Origin: Perkinsela sp. pyNocScin1
Lineage: Eukaryota > Euglenozoa > Kinetoplastea > Prokinetoplastida > Perkinselidae
Length of the DNA stretch: 64,000 bases
NCBI GenBank assembly: GCA_964019655.1
Contig: CAXHTR010000002.1
Location: forward strand, 186,001-250,000
Reading direction: 5' to 3'
Both the position numbers and the translations under genes were made by a program. A model generated the notes under the pieces. The model was not told the DNA's origin. It worked only from the letters and a program-made list of their open reading frames with translations, and did no database searches. Positions 1 through 9,031 of the stretch are shown here, piece after piece. The first letter of the stretch is position 1, and every line of letters starts with the position of its first letter.

Positions 1-2
1 CG

Positions 3-611
3 TTCTTTCCACCCACTGTGAAGCGCCTCATCTTCGTCGGCAACGAGCTATCAGGCACTGTGCCCTGGGCTGAGCTCCCGGATGCGCTCGAGATTCTCGG
101 CTTGGCGCTCAACAGCCTTCACGGCAGCGCGAGCTTCGACCAGCTGCCGGACTGCGTTAAGAAAATCAGTTTGATAGGGAACCGTTTTTCAGGCAGTCTC
201 TTGCTCGAGTGTCTACCCGTCGCCACTGAGGCGGTCACGGTCAGTCGGAACCAGTTTACGGGGACTGTCAACCTGGCGCACATTCCGGCGGGCTGCCTGC
301 GGATCGACGCCTCGGACAACAAGCTGACCGGTGGTGTCGATGTCTCCATGCTGCCGCACGGGCTCGAGAGCTTGAACTTGAGCTCGAATATGCTGACCGG
401 GACGCTCGAGCTCACTTCCCTCCCGGCTGGCCTACGGAACCTCAATCTGAAGAACAACGCCTTCGAGGGAGACATTCGCATCTGTGCGCTGCACGAGAAG
501 CTCGTGGGCATTTGGATCTCGTCAAAGTCGAAGATCCGCTTCGTCGATGGCGATGGGAATTTGGTGCGAGACGTCAATAGGCTACATATTGAGAGGTATG
601 ATGCAGAGTGA
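3..611 (+). CDS. Leucine-rich repeat secreted-family protein, 5' end cut off by window
   Basis: The frame is open to the left edge, so the true start lies outside the window; the first codons read FFPPTVKRLIF, matching the first repeat of the next gene (LPPTTRVLWIV). About seven repeats follow the pattern LPxxLxxLxLxxNxLxGxxxL, for example NRFSGSLLLECLP and SNMLTGTLELTSLP. The protein ends with a short tail containing FVDGDGNLV, a D-x-x-G-x-x-V tail seen in several family members. There is no hydrophobic C-terminus, so it is probably soluble or secreted if the missing 5' end carries the family signal. It is a tandem paralogue of the following gene. A binding or surface-recognition role is only inferred from the LRR fold. 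Confidence 0.85.
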   Translation, partial: FFPPTVKRLIFVGNELSGTVPWAELPDALEILGLALNSLHGSASFDQLPDCVKKISLIGNRFSGSLLLECLPVATEAVTVSRNQFTGTVNLAHIPAGCLRIDASDNKLTGGVDVSMLPHGLESLNLSSNMLTGTLELTSLPAGLRNLNLKNNAFEGDIRICALHEKLVGIWISSKSKIRFVDGDGNLVRDVNRLHIERYDAE

Positions 612-703
612 GGGTAATATCAGAAAATATTAGATAACCCTGTATTGTATTGCCCAAGTACTACATCGATTTTCCTCTACGAGACGAATTAACTCGAATT
701 TCA

Positions 704-1503
704 ATGCCAATCTGCGCACTCGCACTGCTCACAGCCGACCAATCACTGGGGCGCATCGAAATGGCTTCACTATCCCAGCAAACCCGCATGGAACTCGCTG
801 TATGTATATACACGAATGGCCTGGGGTGACGTTCGATGAAGATGGCGAGGTGATAACCATCTCCTGGGTGCGGCAAAACCGCCCAGGGCTCAAATTCGAG
901 TTCTTACCACCGACGACCCGCGTGCTGTGGATCGTCGCGAATAAGCTGGCTGGTGAAGTCCCGTGGGCCATGCTGCCACCATCGCTCAATGCTCTCAATA
1001 TCTCGCATAATTTGCTGACTGGCTGCGCGCAGTTCGATGCACTCCCGCAGGGCGTGAGGACCATTGACATAATAAGCAATGGCTTTAGCGGCAGTCTATT
1101 GCTGGACAAGCTGCCAAGCGCGCTCGTCTCGCTGCGAGCGAATCGGAACAAATTTACGGGGACGGTTGACCTCTCGCGCCTCCCCGGGCATTGCGAGCGA
1201 ATCAGCGCTGCTGACAACGCGCTGACCGGTGGGCTCGTCATTGCAGACCTTCCGGCATCCTTTCAATTTCTGACGCTGGCGAGCAACAAGATGTCGGGAA
1301 CGCTGCGCGTGGCTGCGCTCCCAGACGGCTTGAAGAATTTGCACTTTGATGGCAATGCGTTCGCAGCGATCATCCTCGAGACCAAGCTCCCTGATCGCAT
1401 GCGAAACTTCTCGGTCGCTCGGGTGCCTGTCGACGCCGAGGGCTGGGCAGTGGACGATGAGCGCATTGAAGTCCAGGAGAGTGCCTATCGGGGTCGATGG
1501 TAA
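704..1503 (+). pseudogene. LRR family gene with broken N-terminal cap (frameshift plus deletion)
   Basis: An ATG at 704 opens a typical family start (MPICALALLTADQSLGRIE, then LSQQTRMELAV), but this frame stops at the TGA at 827. The LRR part is in another frame and could start at the ATG at 802, reading HEWPGVTFDEDGE followed by about eight repeats and a tail with DAEGWAVDD. Intact members have roughly 20 more residues between MELxV and the C-x-W-x-G-V-x-C motif. Both a deletion and a frame change are therefore implied, and the first motif Cys and the second (now Phe) are lost. The 802..1503 frame (233 aa) may still be translated without a signal. It is closely similar to the preceding gene (NGFSGSLLL versus NRFSGSLLL), so the two form a tandem duplication. 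Confidence 0.75.
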
Positions 1504-1856
1504 GCATTGAAAAATATTGAAATAAATGAGCCTCGGTTTTTACCTCTTGCGGATATTTCTATGTTTTATATTAGTCAATGCAGGCTTTCAGATGTTTCTA
1601 AAGAATCTCAAATATTGACGAGTCATGCCTCTGCGAGGAGGTCAATTTCCAACTAATCAAAAACTGCAAGATCGACTTCTTCTACTTGCCGCTCTTTTTG
1701 GAATGCTGATTCTTTGTGAGCCGACGGATAGGGACCGAGTTTGTATCAGCAACTTTGACGCCTTCACTCACCTGTCTTTTAGATATGTAAGACAGTCGCA
1801 GTATTTTTCGAGCGCTTTCATATGACTGCTCACCTTTACAATACTTTTCCAATACT
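1504..1856. other. Intergenic, no gene supported
   Basis: AT-rich spacer of about 350 bases between two LRR genes. A 66-codon reading frame at 1625..1825 has a hydrophobic stretch (LLLLAALFGMLIL) but no family motif, so I do not call it. No RNA gene or repeat is visible. Confidence 0.5.
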
Positions 1857-2564
1857 ATGGCTCTGTTGCCTGTACTGCCCCTAGGCCTTTTTTCACAAAC
1901 CCTCAGCCTTTCCGATGCAAGCTTTCACATCACTGCGCAGCAGGAAGAATTTCAATCTGCATGCATGCAGCGGCTTATCAGCGTAGCGACGGACCAAGCA
2001 GCGTTCGACGGTCTGAACCGGCGCGAGATCGTTCCATACTTCGAAAATATCTCTTCACCATGCACCTGGAGTGGTATTGAATGTGTGAGCAGCGTCGTAA
2101 GGGAGATCCATTGGCACCTCGGTACGAAGCCTTTCTATCCCGTGCGCCTCTCATACTTACCACCCACGGTAGCCGTATTTCTGCTTCGCCAGCGGAGCAT
2201 CGAAAGCGTATTTGAGATTCGGCATTTGCCCCACGCGATGGAAAGCTTTCGGCTCGATTCATGTGAAGCGCAGGGGACTTTGGATCTTCCCACCTTACCT
2301 CCCAGAATGCAAACATTCATAGCGGCAGACAACTTTTTTATAGGAACGGTTCGCCTCATTGACTTACCGGCGACACTGCGGTCTATCGACATTCGCAAGA
2401 ATGAGATTCAGTGCATCTTCGTCGACAACAGTTCTCTTCCAAAAGAGCTGTGCTACGTTTACTGTGCGCAGAAACAAAGCTCTGAAAAGTTGCGATGCAT
2501 TACTGCAGACGGACACAAGCCAGACGCACGAATTCAGCTGAAATTACGCTCACGCAGGGGATAG
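1857..2564 (+). CDS. Short-type LRR family protein
   Basis: 235 aa. The start is the ATG at 1857, followed by a hydrophobic segment (ALLPVLPLGLF) that can act as a signal peptide. The cap contains CTWSGIEC near residue 65, with both cysteines kept. About five degenerate repeats follow (YLPPTVAVFLL, HLPHAMESFRL, TLPPRMQTFIA, DLPATLRSIDI). The last unit, FVDNSSLPKELCYV, resembles the terminal unit of other short members (FFDQGALPDDF at 5785..6381, LLDGTRLPDHL at 51620..52303). The tail has CITADGHK, a weak match to the family D-x-x-G tail. It is the last plus-strand gene before a convergent strand switch. The function is unknown. Confidence 0.8.
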   Translation: MALLPVLPLGLFSQTLSLSDASFHITAQQEEFQSACMQRLISVATDQAAFDGLNRREIVPYFENISSPCTWSGIECVSSVVREIHWHLGTKPFYPVRLSYLPPTVAVFLLRQRSIESVFEIRHLPHAMESFRLDSCEAQGTLDLPTLPPRMQTFIAADNFFIGTVRLIDLPATLRSIDIRKNEIQCIFVDNSSLPKELCYVYCAQKQSSEKLRCITADGHKPDARIQLKLRSRRG

Positions 2565-2890
2565 GCGATGGAATATCGTTTCAAAATTTGTATGCGAAGA
2601 TCTCATCCGTCGACGAACTTCTATTTTATCGTAATCAAAAATGCTGCAGAGCGTTTGGTGTGTCGAATCTTCTTCTGGAAATCTCATTCGCGTGATAAAG
2701 CGATCTAAAATCTTTCGCTCGATTCCCTAATATCTAGCGCTGAATATTCATTAGAAGATTTTCAATGTGGCCTCTTTGGCTATAAATACTCGACTTTTTC
2801 CCATGCACCGCAGTCGCATTGATCTATCAGAAAATGGCATCTGCTATCAAGCGCTGCAAGCCCGATTCGTTTTCCGATAAACCCTCGTCA
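2565..2890. other. Convergent strand-switch region
   Basis: About 325 AT-rich bases where the plus gene run meets the minus run tail to tail. In a kinetoplastid this is where polycistronic transcription would end. A TATAAATA sequence lies near 2781 and a 25-codon frame at 2834..2911 follows, but neither is supported as a functional unit. No RNA gene is recognised. Confidence 0.5.
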
Positions 2891-3529
2891 TCATTCCATG
2901 ATTATATTTAATCGATTGCCCCGAAGCCGAAAAATTTCTATGCCGAGTGCCTCCGCTGTCACGACAACATCGCCTACGAATGCGTTGTCTCGCAGGTCAA
3001 GCAGCCGAAGCGAAGCTGGAATATTCTGAAGCACGATTTCCCCGCTGAGCTGGTTCTTCTTGAGGTCGAGCTCACAGAGGCCATGCGGCAGGCGCATGAG
3101 GCAGATGGGTCCCTCGAATCGGTCGCCCTTCAGCCAGAGCGAGCGCATGGTCGGAGGCAGCGCCGTGAGGTCAATGGGCCCATTACACATTGTCCAGGAA
3201 ATTTCGAGCGATAAGAGCTGACTGTGGAGCGCACTGAGGTCTACCGTTCCCGTGAACTCGCAAGAATCGATCGCGCAATAGAGAATTTCACTCGGTAGCC
3301 ACTCGAGCAAGACAGATCCGCCACTCGGAAAGAGACCTGGGTCGAGCCATCGCAGAGCTTGCCTTTCCATGTCGATGCCCTCCCACTGGGTGTACTCGAG
3401 AAAAATTCCATCAGCGTCTTGAAAGTTCTGACAGTCGAGGAACGCAACGAGAAGCTCAAACTGAGACTGAAGCGGCAGCGTGTCCTTATCGACACGGCCG
3501 AGGCAGTCGTGCAATGCGAGGGAAAGCAT
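2891..3529 (-). CDS. LRR family protein
   Basis: 212 aa from the ATG at 3529. A longer in-frame start at 3592 exists, but MLSLALHDCLGRVDKDTLPLQ matches the family N-terminus (short hydrophobic run, GR(L/V)D, then SLxxQ), so 3529 is preferred. The cap motif is eroded to TQWEGIDM, without the cysteine pair. About six repeats follow, including ALPPTMRSLWLKGDRFEGPI and NIPASLRLLDLRDNAFVGDV. The protein ends shortly after the last repeat (RGNRLNIIME). It is the last gene of the long minus-strand run. Confidence 0.82.
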   Translation of the reverse strand: MLSLALHDCLGRVDKDTLPLQSQFELLVAFLDCQNFQDADGIFLEYTQWEGIDMERQALRWLDPGLFPSGGSVLLEWLPSEILYCAIDSCEFTGTVDLSALHSQLLSLEISWTMCNGPIDLTALPPTMRSLWLKGDRFEGPICLMRLPHGLCELDLKKNQLSGEIVLQNIPASLRLLDLRDNAFVGDVVVTAEALGIEIFRLRGNRLNIIME

Positions 3530-3710
3530 ATAAGAGTAAGAGTTCAGCGAAAATTTCAGACATGATTGGATGAAGGTTGTATCAAGTACCAATCATACTT
3601 TCGTGCTTTGGCTCAGGCGAAGCCAGTAAACAAAAGGCTGTCACGAAGAGAATGAACATCAGAAGAATTCTTTCGTTTTGCACAAGAACGCAAAATTTTT
3701 CATTTCACTG

Positions 3711-4154
3711 CTAATCAATGAGGTAACCATCGCTCATCGCGTCCTCCTGTTCCTTCTCCTCCGCGACTTCTTGCCCGCGAGATGATTCCCGCACGCCAAT
3801 CTGCGACCACACTTCCTTGCGTGATATGATCCTGAAGAGATCGCGAAGGTCTTCGCGGTCCTCGCTCTTCACTGTGATGTGAATGAAGCAGCGCTTGTGC
3901 TGCAAGTGCGACGTCTCAATGCTCAGCATGCCCTCCGAGACCTTCCGGCCGTGGAGATGCTGCATCCTCCGCAGGGCAAAGTAGGTTCCCGCTCCCTTCC
4001 GGTGCGAGGCCTTCTGGACAACGAGGCACTTGCCAGTGTCGTCTGCGTTCGAGAGGTGGATTCGCGATCCACCCCACGCGCGTATCTGCTCGCCGCGGTC
4101 GTTCTCGATGACGACTTTGCAGCGGATGATCTTGCCGCTCCGAACGTCAGACAT
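3711..4154 (-). CDS. Conserved-looking protein of unknown function
   Basis: 147 aa from the ATG at 4154 (MSDVRSGKIIRCKVVIEN). An upstream in-frame ATG at 4220 would add 22 low-complexity residues and is less likely. The first 110 residues alternate charged and hydrophobic positions (RCKVVIENDRGEQIRAWGG, CFIHITVKSEDREDLRDLF), suggesting a small mixed alpha/beta domain. The C-terminus is acidic (EVAEEKEQEDAM). No signal or membrane segment is visible. I do not recognise the family. It sits between an LRR gene and the BAG-like gene, all on one strand. Confidence 0.65.
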   Translation of the reverse strand: MSDVRSGKIIRCKVVIENDRGEQIRAWGGSRIHLSNADDTGKCLVVQKASHRKGAGTYFALRRMQHLHGRKVSEGMLSIETSHLQHKRCFIHITVKSEDREDLRDLFRIISRKEVWSQIGVRESSRGQEVAEEKEQEDAMSDGYLID

Positions 4155-4242
4155 CGAGAAAAAGGAAATGGAATTTTTATGAAAAATTTCGGGAATTTTC
4201 GAGAAAGATTTTTGACTCAATCTGGAAAGTATCGACAGGTTT

Positions 4243-4668
4243 TCATTCGTCCTGGCACCGCCGTGTAATTTGCCCGATCGTCTCCTTTTTTAGTGCAATG
4301 ATTTCTGCGCGATCTCCTTCATCGCAGATGCCCGCCGTTGTGATTCCGTCCAGAGCGACGAGAATCTGTGTGATCTGTTCATCATATGTCCGCTTGGTGA
4401 GACCGATCTGCTTGAGGCTTTCGGCCGACGAGCAGTCCATCGCTGCAATTTCTTTCAATTTTTTGTGGTGATCGGCGCTCAGCGCATCTGCTCGCGCACG
4501 CATGCTTTGGAGCTGGCGCATGCTCTTCTGAAATGGGGTCTGAAAGTCTGCGATGGCGTCGTCCTCTGCGCCGCAGCGCTGACGGAGGAAAAGACATACT
4601 GCAAGGCCCAGGCCAATGCTCAGCGAGGATCGGAGGAGTCCAGCATCGATCAGACTGATGTCGAACAT
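4243..4668 (-). CDS. Membrane-anchored BAG-domain-like protein (Snl1-like)
   Basis: 141 aa from the ATG at 4668; another ATG 30 bases upstream is possible. Residues about 10-30 are hydrophobic (LLRSSLSIGLGLAVCLFL), giving an N-terminal membrane anchor. A helical region follows whose last third (ITQILVALDGITTAG, then ALKKETIGQITRRC) resembles helices 2 and 3 of BAG domains, which bind the Hsp70 ATPase domain and promote nucleotide exchange. Size and layout match yeast Snl1, an ER/nuclear-envelope BAG protein. The BAG assignment rests on pattern and layout only. Coiled coil plus anchor is the fallback description. Confidence 0.5.
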   Translation of the reverse strand: MFDISLIDAGLLRSSLSIGLGLAVCLFLRQRCGAEDDAIADFQTPFQKSMRQLQSMRARADALSADHHKKLKEIAAMDCSSAESLKQIGLTKRTYDEQITQILVALDGITTAGICDEGDRAEIIALKKETIGQITRRCQDE

Positions 4669-4756
4669 TCGTATATTGTGAAAGAGATGTGTTTGCAATA
4701 ATTAAAGATGCGATAATTCACATGTACTTTTGGCTGTTATGTAACTCTCTCGTCGA

Positions 4757-5581
4757 TTAATTCTGTACACCAGGCCGCCAAGGCCGACAAATCGAAAATT
4801 GCGGGTCGCCACGGTATCGAACGACGTCTTCCCGCGCGCAGTCGATGACCTCGGAAAAATTGTTGAGGCGGAGGCTCAGATTCTGCATATACAGCGGAAT
4901 GGCAGAGGCATCGGCCACGCCCGAGAGCGCATTGTCGTCTAAAAAGAGGTACAGAAGGCTCGGTGGCAGCTCGAAGAGGCTGATGCTCCCGGTCAGCTTG
5001 TTCTGGCAGAGCCCCAGGGTGTTGATGTTTTGCGGCAGCTTGGTTAGATCTATGCTGCCCGTAAATTCGTTGAACTGGAGCGCAAGGTCGTATATACAGG
5101 CTGGCAAGCGCGTCAGATTGATACTGCCAGAGAGACTGTTCCACGATAGATACAGATAGCGAATTTTCTCGGGCAGATTCGTCAGGTCAATTGACCCTGT
5201 GAGCGAGTTGAGGCGTAGGTTCAGGGACTCGAGTGTCTTCGGCAGCTCGGTCAGGTCGCACTGGCCGTCGAAAGCATTGCCCTGCCCGTTGAAGGAGAAG
5301 AGTCTCGGTGGGAGTCGGCCGAGAGGAACGCTACCACCGAGGTTCAGGTTGCCCCACTCAATAAAGCCCACAGCACCGTCCGAGCGTTTGACCCCAGGCC
5401 ATTGATCGAGATCGAGAAACTCGAGCTTCCAGCTGAAAAAGCGGCGGCGCTGGAACATTTCAATATTTGAAAAGCGCTCGACGAGTGCCTCCATGATGAC
5501 TTGCTCTGGCAGATTCATTGCGCTGACTTTGGCAGCCCGCGGGCGATCAGCGCAGCAAAGCAATAGACATTGCCATGACAT
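4757..5581 (-). CDS. LRR family protein with cysteine-free cap
   Basis: 274 aa from the ATG at 5581. The N-terminus (SWQCLLLCCADRP) is a short hydrophobic run, followed by SAMNLPEQVIMEALVERF, the family's LPxQxxMExLVxxF helix. The cap motif is DQWPGVKRSDGAV, without the usual cysteines. About seven regular repeats follow (NLPEKIRYLYLSWNSLSGSI, RLPACIYDLALQFNEFTGSI, KLPQNINTLGLCQNKLTGSI). The C-terminal tail ends ICRPWRPGVQN. The repeats are among the least degenerate in the left cluster, suggesting a functional or recently derived gene. Confidence 0.85.
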   Translation of the reverse strand: MSWQCLLLCCADRPRAAKVSAMNLPEQVIMEALVERFSNIEMFQRRRFFSWKLEFLDLDQWPGVKRSDGAVGFIEWGNLNLGGSVPLGRLPPRLFSFNGQGNAFDGQCDLTELPKTLESLNLRLNSLTGSIDLTNLPEKIRYLYLSWNSLSGSINLTRLPACIYDLALQFNEFTGSIDLTKLPQNINTLGLCQNKLTGSISLFELPPSLLYLFLDDNALSGVADASAIPLYMQNLSLRLNNFSEVIDCAREDVVRYRGDPQFSICRPWRPGVQN

Positions 5582-5784
5582 TTATTTTGAAACGTGCAGA
5601 ATATAACAAACTTATTGGCTGACGGTACTTTATCTTTCAGTCTGGAAGAGATGTGCTCTTTTAGCATACTCAGTCTCAGATAATTTGAGGGGCCTTCTTT
5701 GGGTCGTTTTCTTCTCCTACCTTCAGTACAGCATGAACTCTGTTGTGCTATCATTGCCACCAACATCCAGAGCTGCATCGAATG

Positions 5785-6381
5785 TTAGACGAATCGAATG
5801 CGTTTATCCGGGCCGCTGCTTCGTAAGCGTACGATGTTCAGTCGTACATGCTTGTGCTTCTTTGAGAATGTGACAGACCGAAAATCATCTGGGAGCGCAC
5901 CCTGATCGAAAAAGACATTCCGAAATGCATTATCATGAAGCGACATCTCAATCATAGATTCAGGTAGCCGCGTGAGCGTAATATCACCTGTGAAAAAGTT
6001 TTGATCAACTTTAAAAATTTCAAGATTCGGTGGTAGAGTTGTGAGGTCGATGGAGCCTTCGAGGCCGCAAGACCCCAGGTTGCAGTCTTTGAGTTCCAGA
6101 GGCAGCATGTTTGTCTCAAGTTTCCCCCGAACATCTTGATCAAACAAATTGAGATTCTGCACTGTATTCGGCAGCCACCTGAGGTCCCAGCAATGTCGTA
6201 ATTTTTTGCAGTGAATCACGCGAACGATTTTAGCATGGTCACACTCTACAAAAGTCCAGTCGCACACTTTGAGAATTGTTCTCTTTGCGCCTATAAACAT
6301 TTCCATGCAAGTCTGTTGGAAATCGAGATCAACGCTGCATCTCGTTTCAAGGGCTGCACAGGGAAAAATCATACAATGCAT
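5785..6381 (-). CDS. Short-type LRR family protein
   Basis: 198 aa from the ATG at 6381; a second ATG at 6372 is equally plausible (MIFPCAALETRC). The cap contains CDWTFVECDHAKIVRVIHC with the cysteine pair kept. Repeats include WLPNTVQNLNL, MLPLELKDCNLGSCGLEGSI, TLPPNLEIFKVDQNFFTGDI and RLPESMIEMSLHDNAF, then the terminal unit VFFDQGALPDDFRSVTF shared in form with other short members. The tail is basic. The N-terminal hydrophobic segment is weak, so secretion is uncertain. Confidence 0.78.
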   Translation of the reverse strand: MHCMIFPCAALETRCSVDLDFQQTCMEMFIGAKRTILKVCDWTFVECDHAKIVRVIHCKKLRHCWDLRWLPNTVQNLNLFDQDVRGKLETNMLPLELKDCNLGSCGLEGSIDLTTLPPNLEIFKVDQNFFTGDITLTRLPESMIEMSLHDNAFRNVFFDQGALPDDFRSVTFSKKHKHVRLNIVRLRSSGPDKRIRFV

Positions 6382-6821
6382 TTGAAATAGATAACGTGAG
6401 AACAGTGGAAAATAGGATTGTGCATGAGCGTGTGGGGATCAACACACATAGATGAAGCGCCAGATATAAAGTATACATACCCATCAGAATAATAGATTCC
6501 GCCCGGCGATGGTGCCTTTGGAGGATCGTAGTTTAGTTCGCGTATGGTGAAGGTCGCAGCGAAAATAGGCAAGCAAACTCTCTTCGTTTAAAGTGCGCTT
6601 GTTTTTTAGAGTTGTTCAGAGCTCTCTTCGTTCATTACCTCAGCCCTACACCCTCCCTTCCTACTTTGAAAGCTAAGGCCTCTTTTCATTTCATTTCTAT
6701 GAAAATATCCAAACACAACACATTTCGAATTTGATCCTGAATAAGATAATGAATCTTTTACTCGTATATCACCGATGTACTTTATCTTATCTCATAAATT
6801 TATGTATATCATTTCATCATT
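6382..6821. other. Intergenic, nothing recognised
   Basis: About 440 AT-rich bases between two minus-strand LRR genes. A minus-strand 67-codon frame (6369..6572) overlaps the next gene's start in a different frame and has no family motif. No repeat or RNA gene is apparent. Confidence 0.5.
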
Positions 6822-7991
6822 TTATACGCGTCGCACCGTTGACGGCTCGATCGTCTTGCCTGCTGCGTTGACAACGCGATGATGCGAGTCGATGGTGACC
6901 CAGCAGTACTCGTGCAACTCCATCACCGCCCGTGATTCGAATGTATTCATCGACACGTCGAGCGTTGCCAGCGACTTCGGAACGTCGGTGATCACGAGTG
7001 ACCCTCCCAGCTTGTTGTTGCTGAGGTTGAGCTCAGTAAGACGTGGAGGAAGCTTGTCGAGCTGGACTTCCCCGGCAAACGCATTGTCAGCGAGATCAAG
7101 CCGGGAGATGGACTCCGGCAGGGATGTCAAGTCCAGAGAGCCGCTCAGCGAGTTTCCTGCGAGCGACAGGCCAGCGAGCTTGGTTGGGAGCTTCGCGAGA
7201 TCGGCACTCCCCGAAAGCCGATTATGCGCAACATCGAGCGAGGTCATTCCCGCAGGCAGGTGTGCGAGGTCAGCGGGGCCATCAAAGCTGCAGTCATTCG
7301 CGTTCAGCGCTATCATGGACTGCGGAAGGCTCTCCAGCGCGAGGTCCCCGCCCATTCCTGTGCTCTCAATTACTAAGAGCTCGAGCGTTGCTGGGAGCTT
7401 CGCCGTCTGCACGGCACCTGCGACGAGCGTTTCTTCGATGCCGAAGTGCACGACGGAACGCGGGAGATCGGCAAGGCATACATTGCCCGAGATTCTATTC
7501 TTTCCAAACGACAATTTGCTAAGTGCCGGCGGGAGATTCTGGATGGAAAGTGTTCCTTCCAGGTTGTTGTCGTTCACGTGAAGGACTTTCAAGTTCGAGG
7601 GAAGTGCTTCAGCGTCAATCTTTCCTTCGAGGTGATTCATTGCCAAATCACATTCAATGAGGGCCCGTGGAAGGACCGCGGCATCGAATGTGCCATGAAA
7701 TTTGCACATCGTGATATCGATCTTCTCGGTCGTCTCTGGGACATACTCGAGGTGAATCGATCCATCGCTCATTTGCTGCCATGGCGACCAAATGATGCTC
7801 GTGACCTCGTCAGCGTTGCTGCAAGTGACACCGGGCCAATAACAAATATTCTTAAACTCATTATCTCCCCCCTTGAGCTTCAGTAAGGACTTGTTGGTGA
7901 AGTCTGCGACGACGAGCTCCATCTTCGTTTGCTGCGAGAGCGAGCCAAAGTCAGCCTTGCCAATAATGTCAGCTGTGAGCGCTACAATCAT
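6822..7991 (-). CDS. Long LRR family protein (about twelve repeats)
   Basis: 389 aa from the ATG at 7991 (MIVALTADIIGKADFGSLSQ); an ATG three codons upstream (8000) is the alternative. The hydrophobic start is only about eight residues. The cap runs LSQQTKMELVVADF to CYWPGVTCSNADEV, with both cysteines. About twelve repeats follow, such as HLPAGMTSLDVAHNRLSGSA, KLPTKLAGLSLAGNSLSGSL and SLPESISRLDLADNAFAGEV. The tail after the last repeat (WVTIDSHHRVVNAAGK) fits the family's C-terminal pattern. No transmembrane or GPI-like tail is seen. It is one of the three longest members in the window. Confidence 0.88.
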   Translation of the reverse strand: MIVALTADIIGKADFGSLSQQTKMELVVADFTNKSLLKLKGGDNEFKNICYWPGVTCSNADEVTSIIWSPWQQMSDGSIHLEYVPETTEKIDITMCKFHGTFDAAVLPRALIECDLAMNHLEGKIDAEALPSNLKVLHVNDNNLEGTLSIQNLPPALSKLSFGKNRISGNVCLADLPRSVVHFGIEETLVAGAVQTAKLPATLELLVIESTGMGGDLALESLPQSMIALNANDCSFDGPADLAHLPAGMTSLDVAHNRLSGSADLAKLPTKLAGLSLAGNSLSGSLDLTSLPESISRLDLADNAFAGEVQLDKLPPRLTELNLSNNKLGGSLVITDVPKSLATLDVSMNTFESRAVMELHEYCWVTIDSHHRVVNAAGKTIEPSTVRRV

Positions 7992-8080
7992 ACCGTGCAT
8001 TTGAGAAATACAATTCTACAACGTTAAAGAAACAGAGCAACGAATGGGATGGTCACTACAAATCATTTTTTGTTTTCCCA

Positions 8081-8863
8081 TCATCGTAAATATCGAGGAA
8101 TTTTGTGTGAAACGTTGTAGAGCACGTAGCGGCCTTGACTCTTAGCATTGAGCCGCCAGCATGTCTCACTCGAATTTTCGACAAAGTCTGTGTCCATTGG
8201 GCATGACTGAAAATGTGCTATGCGGTCCTTCATAGATCGTGCTGCCATTGGCTTCTTCTTATCGCTGAAGCGGAATTCGCCATGGATGAGGACACCGTGC
8301 AGTTTTTTTGGAAGATCGATGATATCGACAAAGAGGCTGATTCGAACAGTCTGCTGGAGGACGAACCAGCGAAGATTCTGTGGAAGAGTGGTGAGGTTCA
8401 GCTTTCCACTGAGGGTGGAATTGAATAGGTAAAACGCTTCGAGCTGTCGCGGTAAGCACTCGAGCTGCGCCTCTCGCTGCGTGCCCAGGGAGCTTTCTGC
8501 GAGCTGACAGTTTTTCATGAACATGTACTTGAGCTGTCGCGGGAGGAGCGCAGCGGACCAGCCCATGCGTAGGCTCGGGAAGTTCAGGTGAATGTACTCG
8601 ACTGTGCCTGGCGCCCAGGCCAAGTCGATTGTGCCAGCGGACGGCATGTCTGGGTTCCCGCTGACGATTTCTCGCACGAGGCCGTCGACACACCGAAACC
8701 CATTGATGTGACAGATGTCGTGGTTCAGCTGGCAGGCAAGCCGATAGGGTGTGCCCGCAGGGCTCGGTGAGAGAAAGCACTTGATCGTTTCCCGCTGCAA
8801 GGCACGCGTCTGTTCAAAACTTTCGAGCTCATCCGCACAGCTGAGCAACAACCCGAGAAACAT
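8081..8863 (-). CDS. Short-type LRR family protein, degenerate repeats
   Basis: 260 aa from the ATG at 8863. The N-terminus (MFLGLLLSCADELES) is a compact hydrophobic run. The cap region has CHINGFRCVDGLVREIV, where the usual Trp is replaced. Four or five loose repeats follow (LLPRQLKYMFMKNCQL, CLPRQLEAFYLFNSTLSGKL, TLPQNLRWFVLQQ) with the terminal unit SLFVDIIDLPKKLHGVLI. The remaining 60 residues are not repeats and contain extra cysteines. It borders the histone cluster on the same strand, marking the edge of the left LRR region. Confidence 0.72.
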   Translation of the reverse strand: MFLGLLLSCADELESFEQTRALQRETIKCFLSPSPAGTPYRLACQLNHDICHINGFRCVDGLVREIVSGNPDMPSAGTIDLAWAPGTVEYIHLNFPSLRMGWSAALLPRQLKYMFMKNCQLAESSLGTQREAQLECLPRQLEAFYLFNSTLSGKLNLTTLPQNLRWFVLQQTVRISLFVDIIDLPKKLHGVLIHGEFRFSDKKKPMAARSMKDRIAHFQSCPMDTDFVENSSETCWRLNAKSQGRYVLYNVSHKIPRYLR

Positions 8864-9031
8864 TTCATGACATAAAATGAAAAAGAAGAGACAAGCACTG
8901 CATCATACATCGAAAAAGAAGTAAATATGTTCGGATTCTATAATTAAACGTTGATGACGCGCAGTGATCTCAAATGTTTACGTGAATGAAAGAGACACGC
9001 TACAATCTCCACTGCGTGAGGCTTCAGCGAC

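Noticed and set aside
1625..1825. 66-codon plus-strand frame with a hydrophobic stretch
   Set aside because: No family motif, no homologous pattern, and composition matches the surrounding spacer.
2781..2911. TATAAATA followed by a 25-codon frame in the convergent switch
   Set aside because: A TATA-like string is expected by chance in AT-rich DNA, and the peptide has no recognisable feature.
6369..6572. 67-codon minus-strand frame
   Set aside because: Overlaps the start of an LRR gene in another frame and has no cap or repeat motif.
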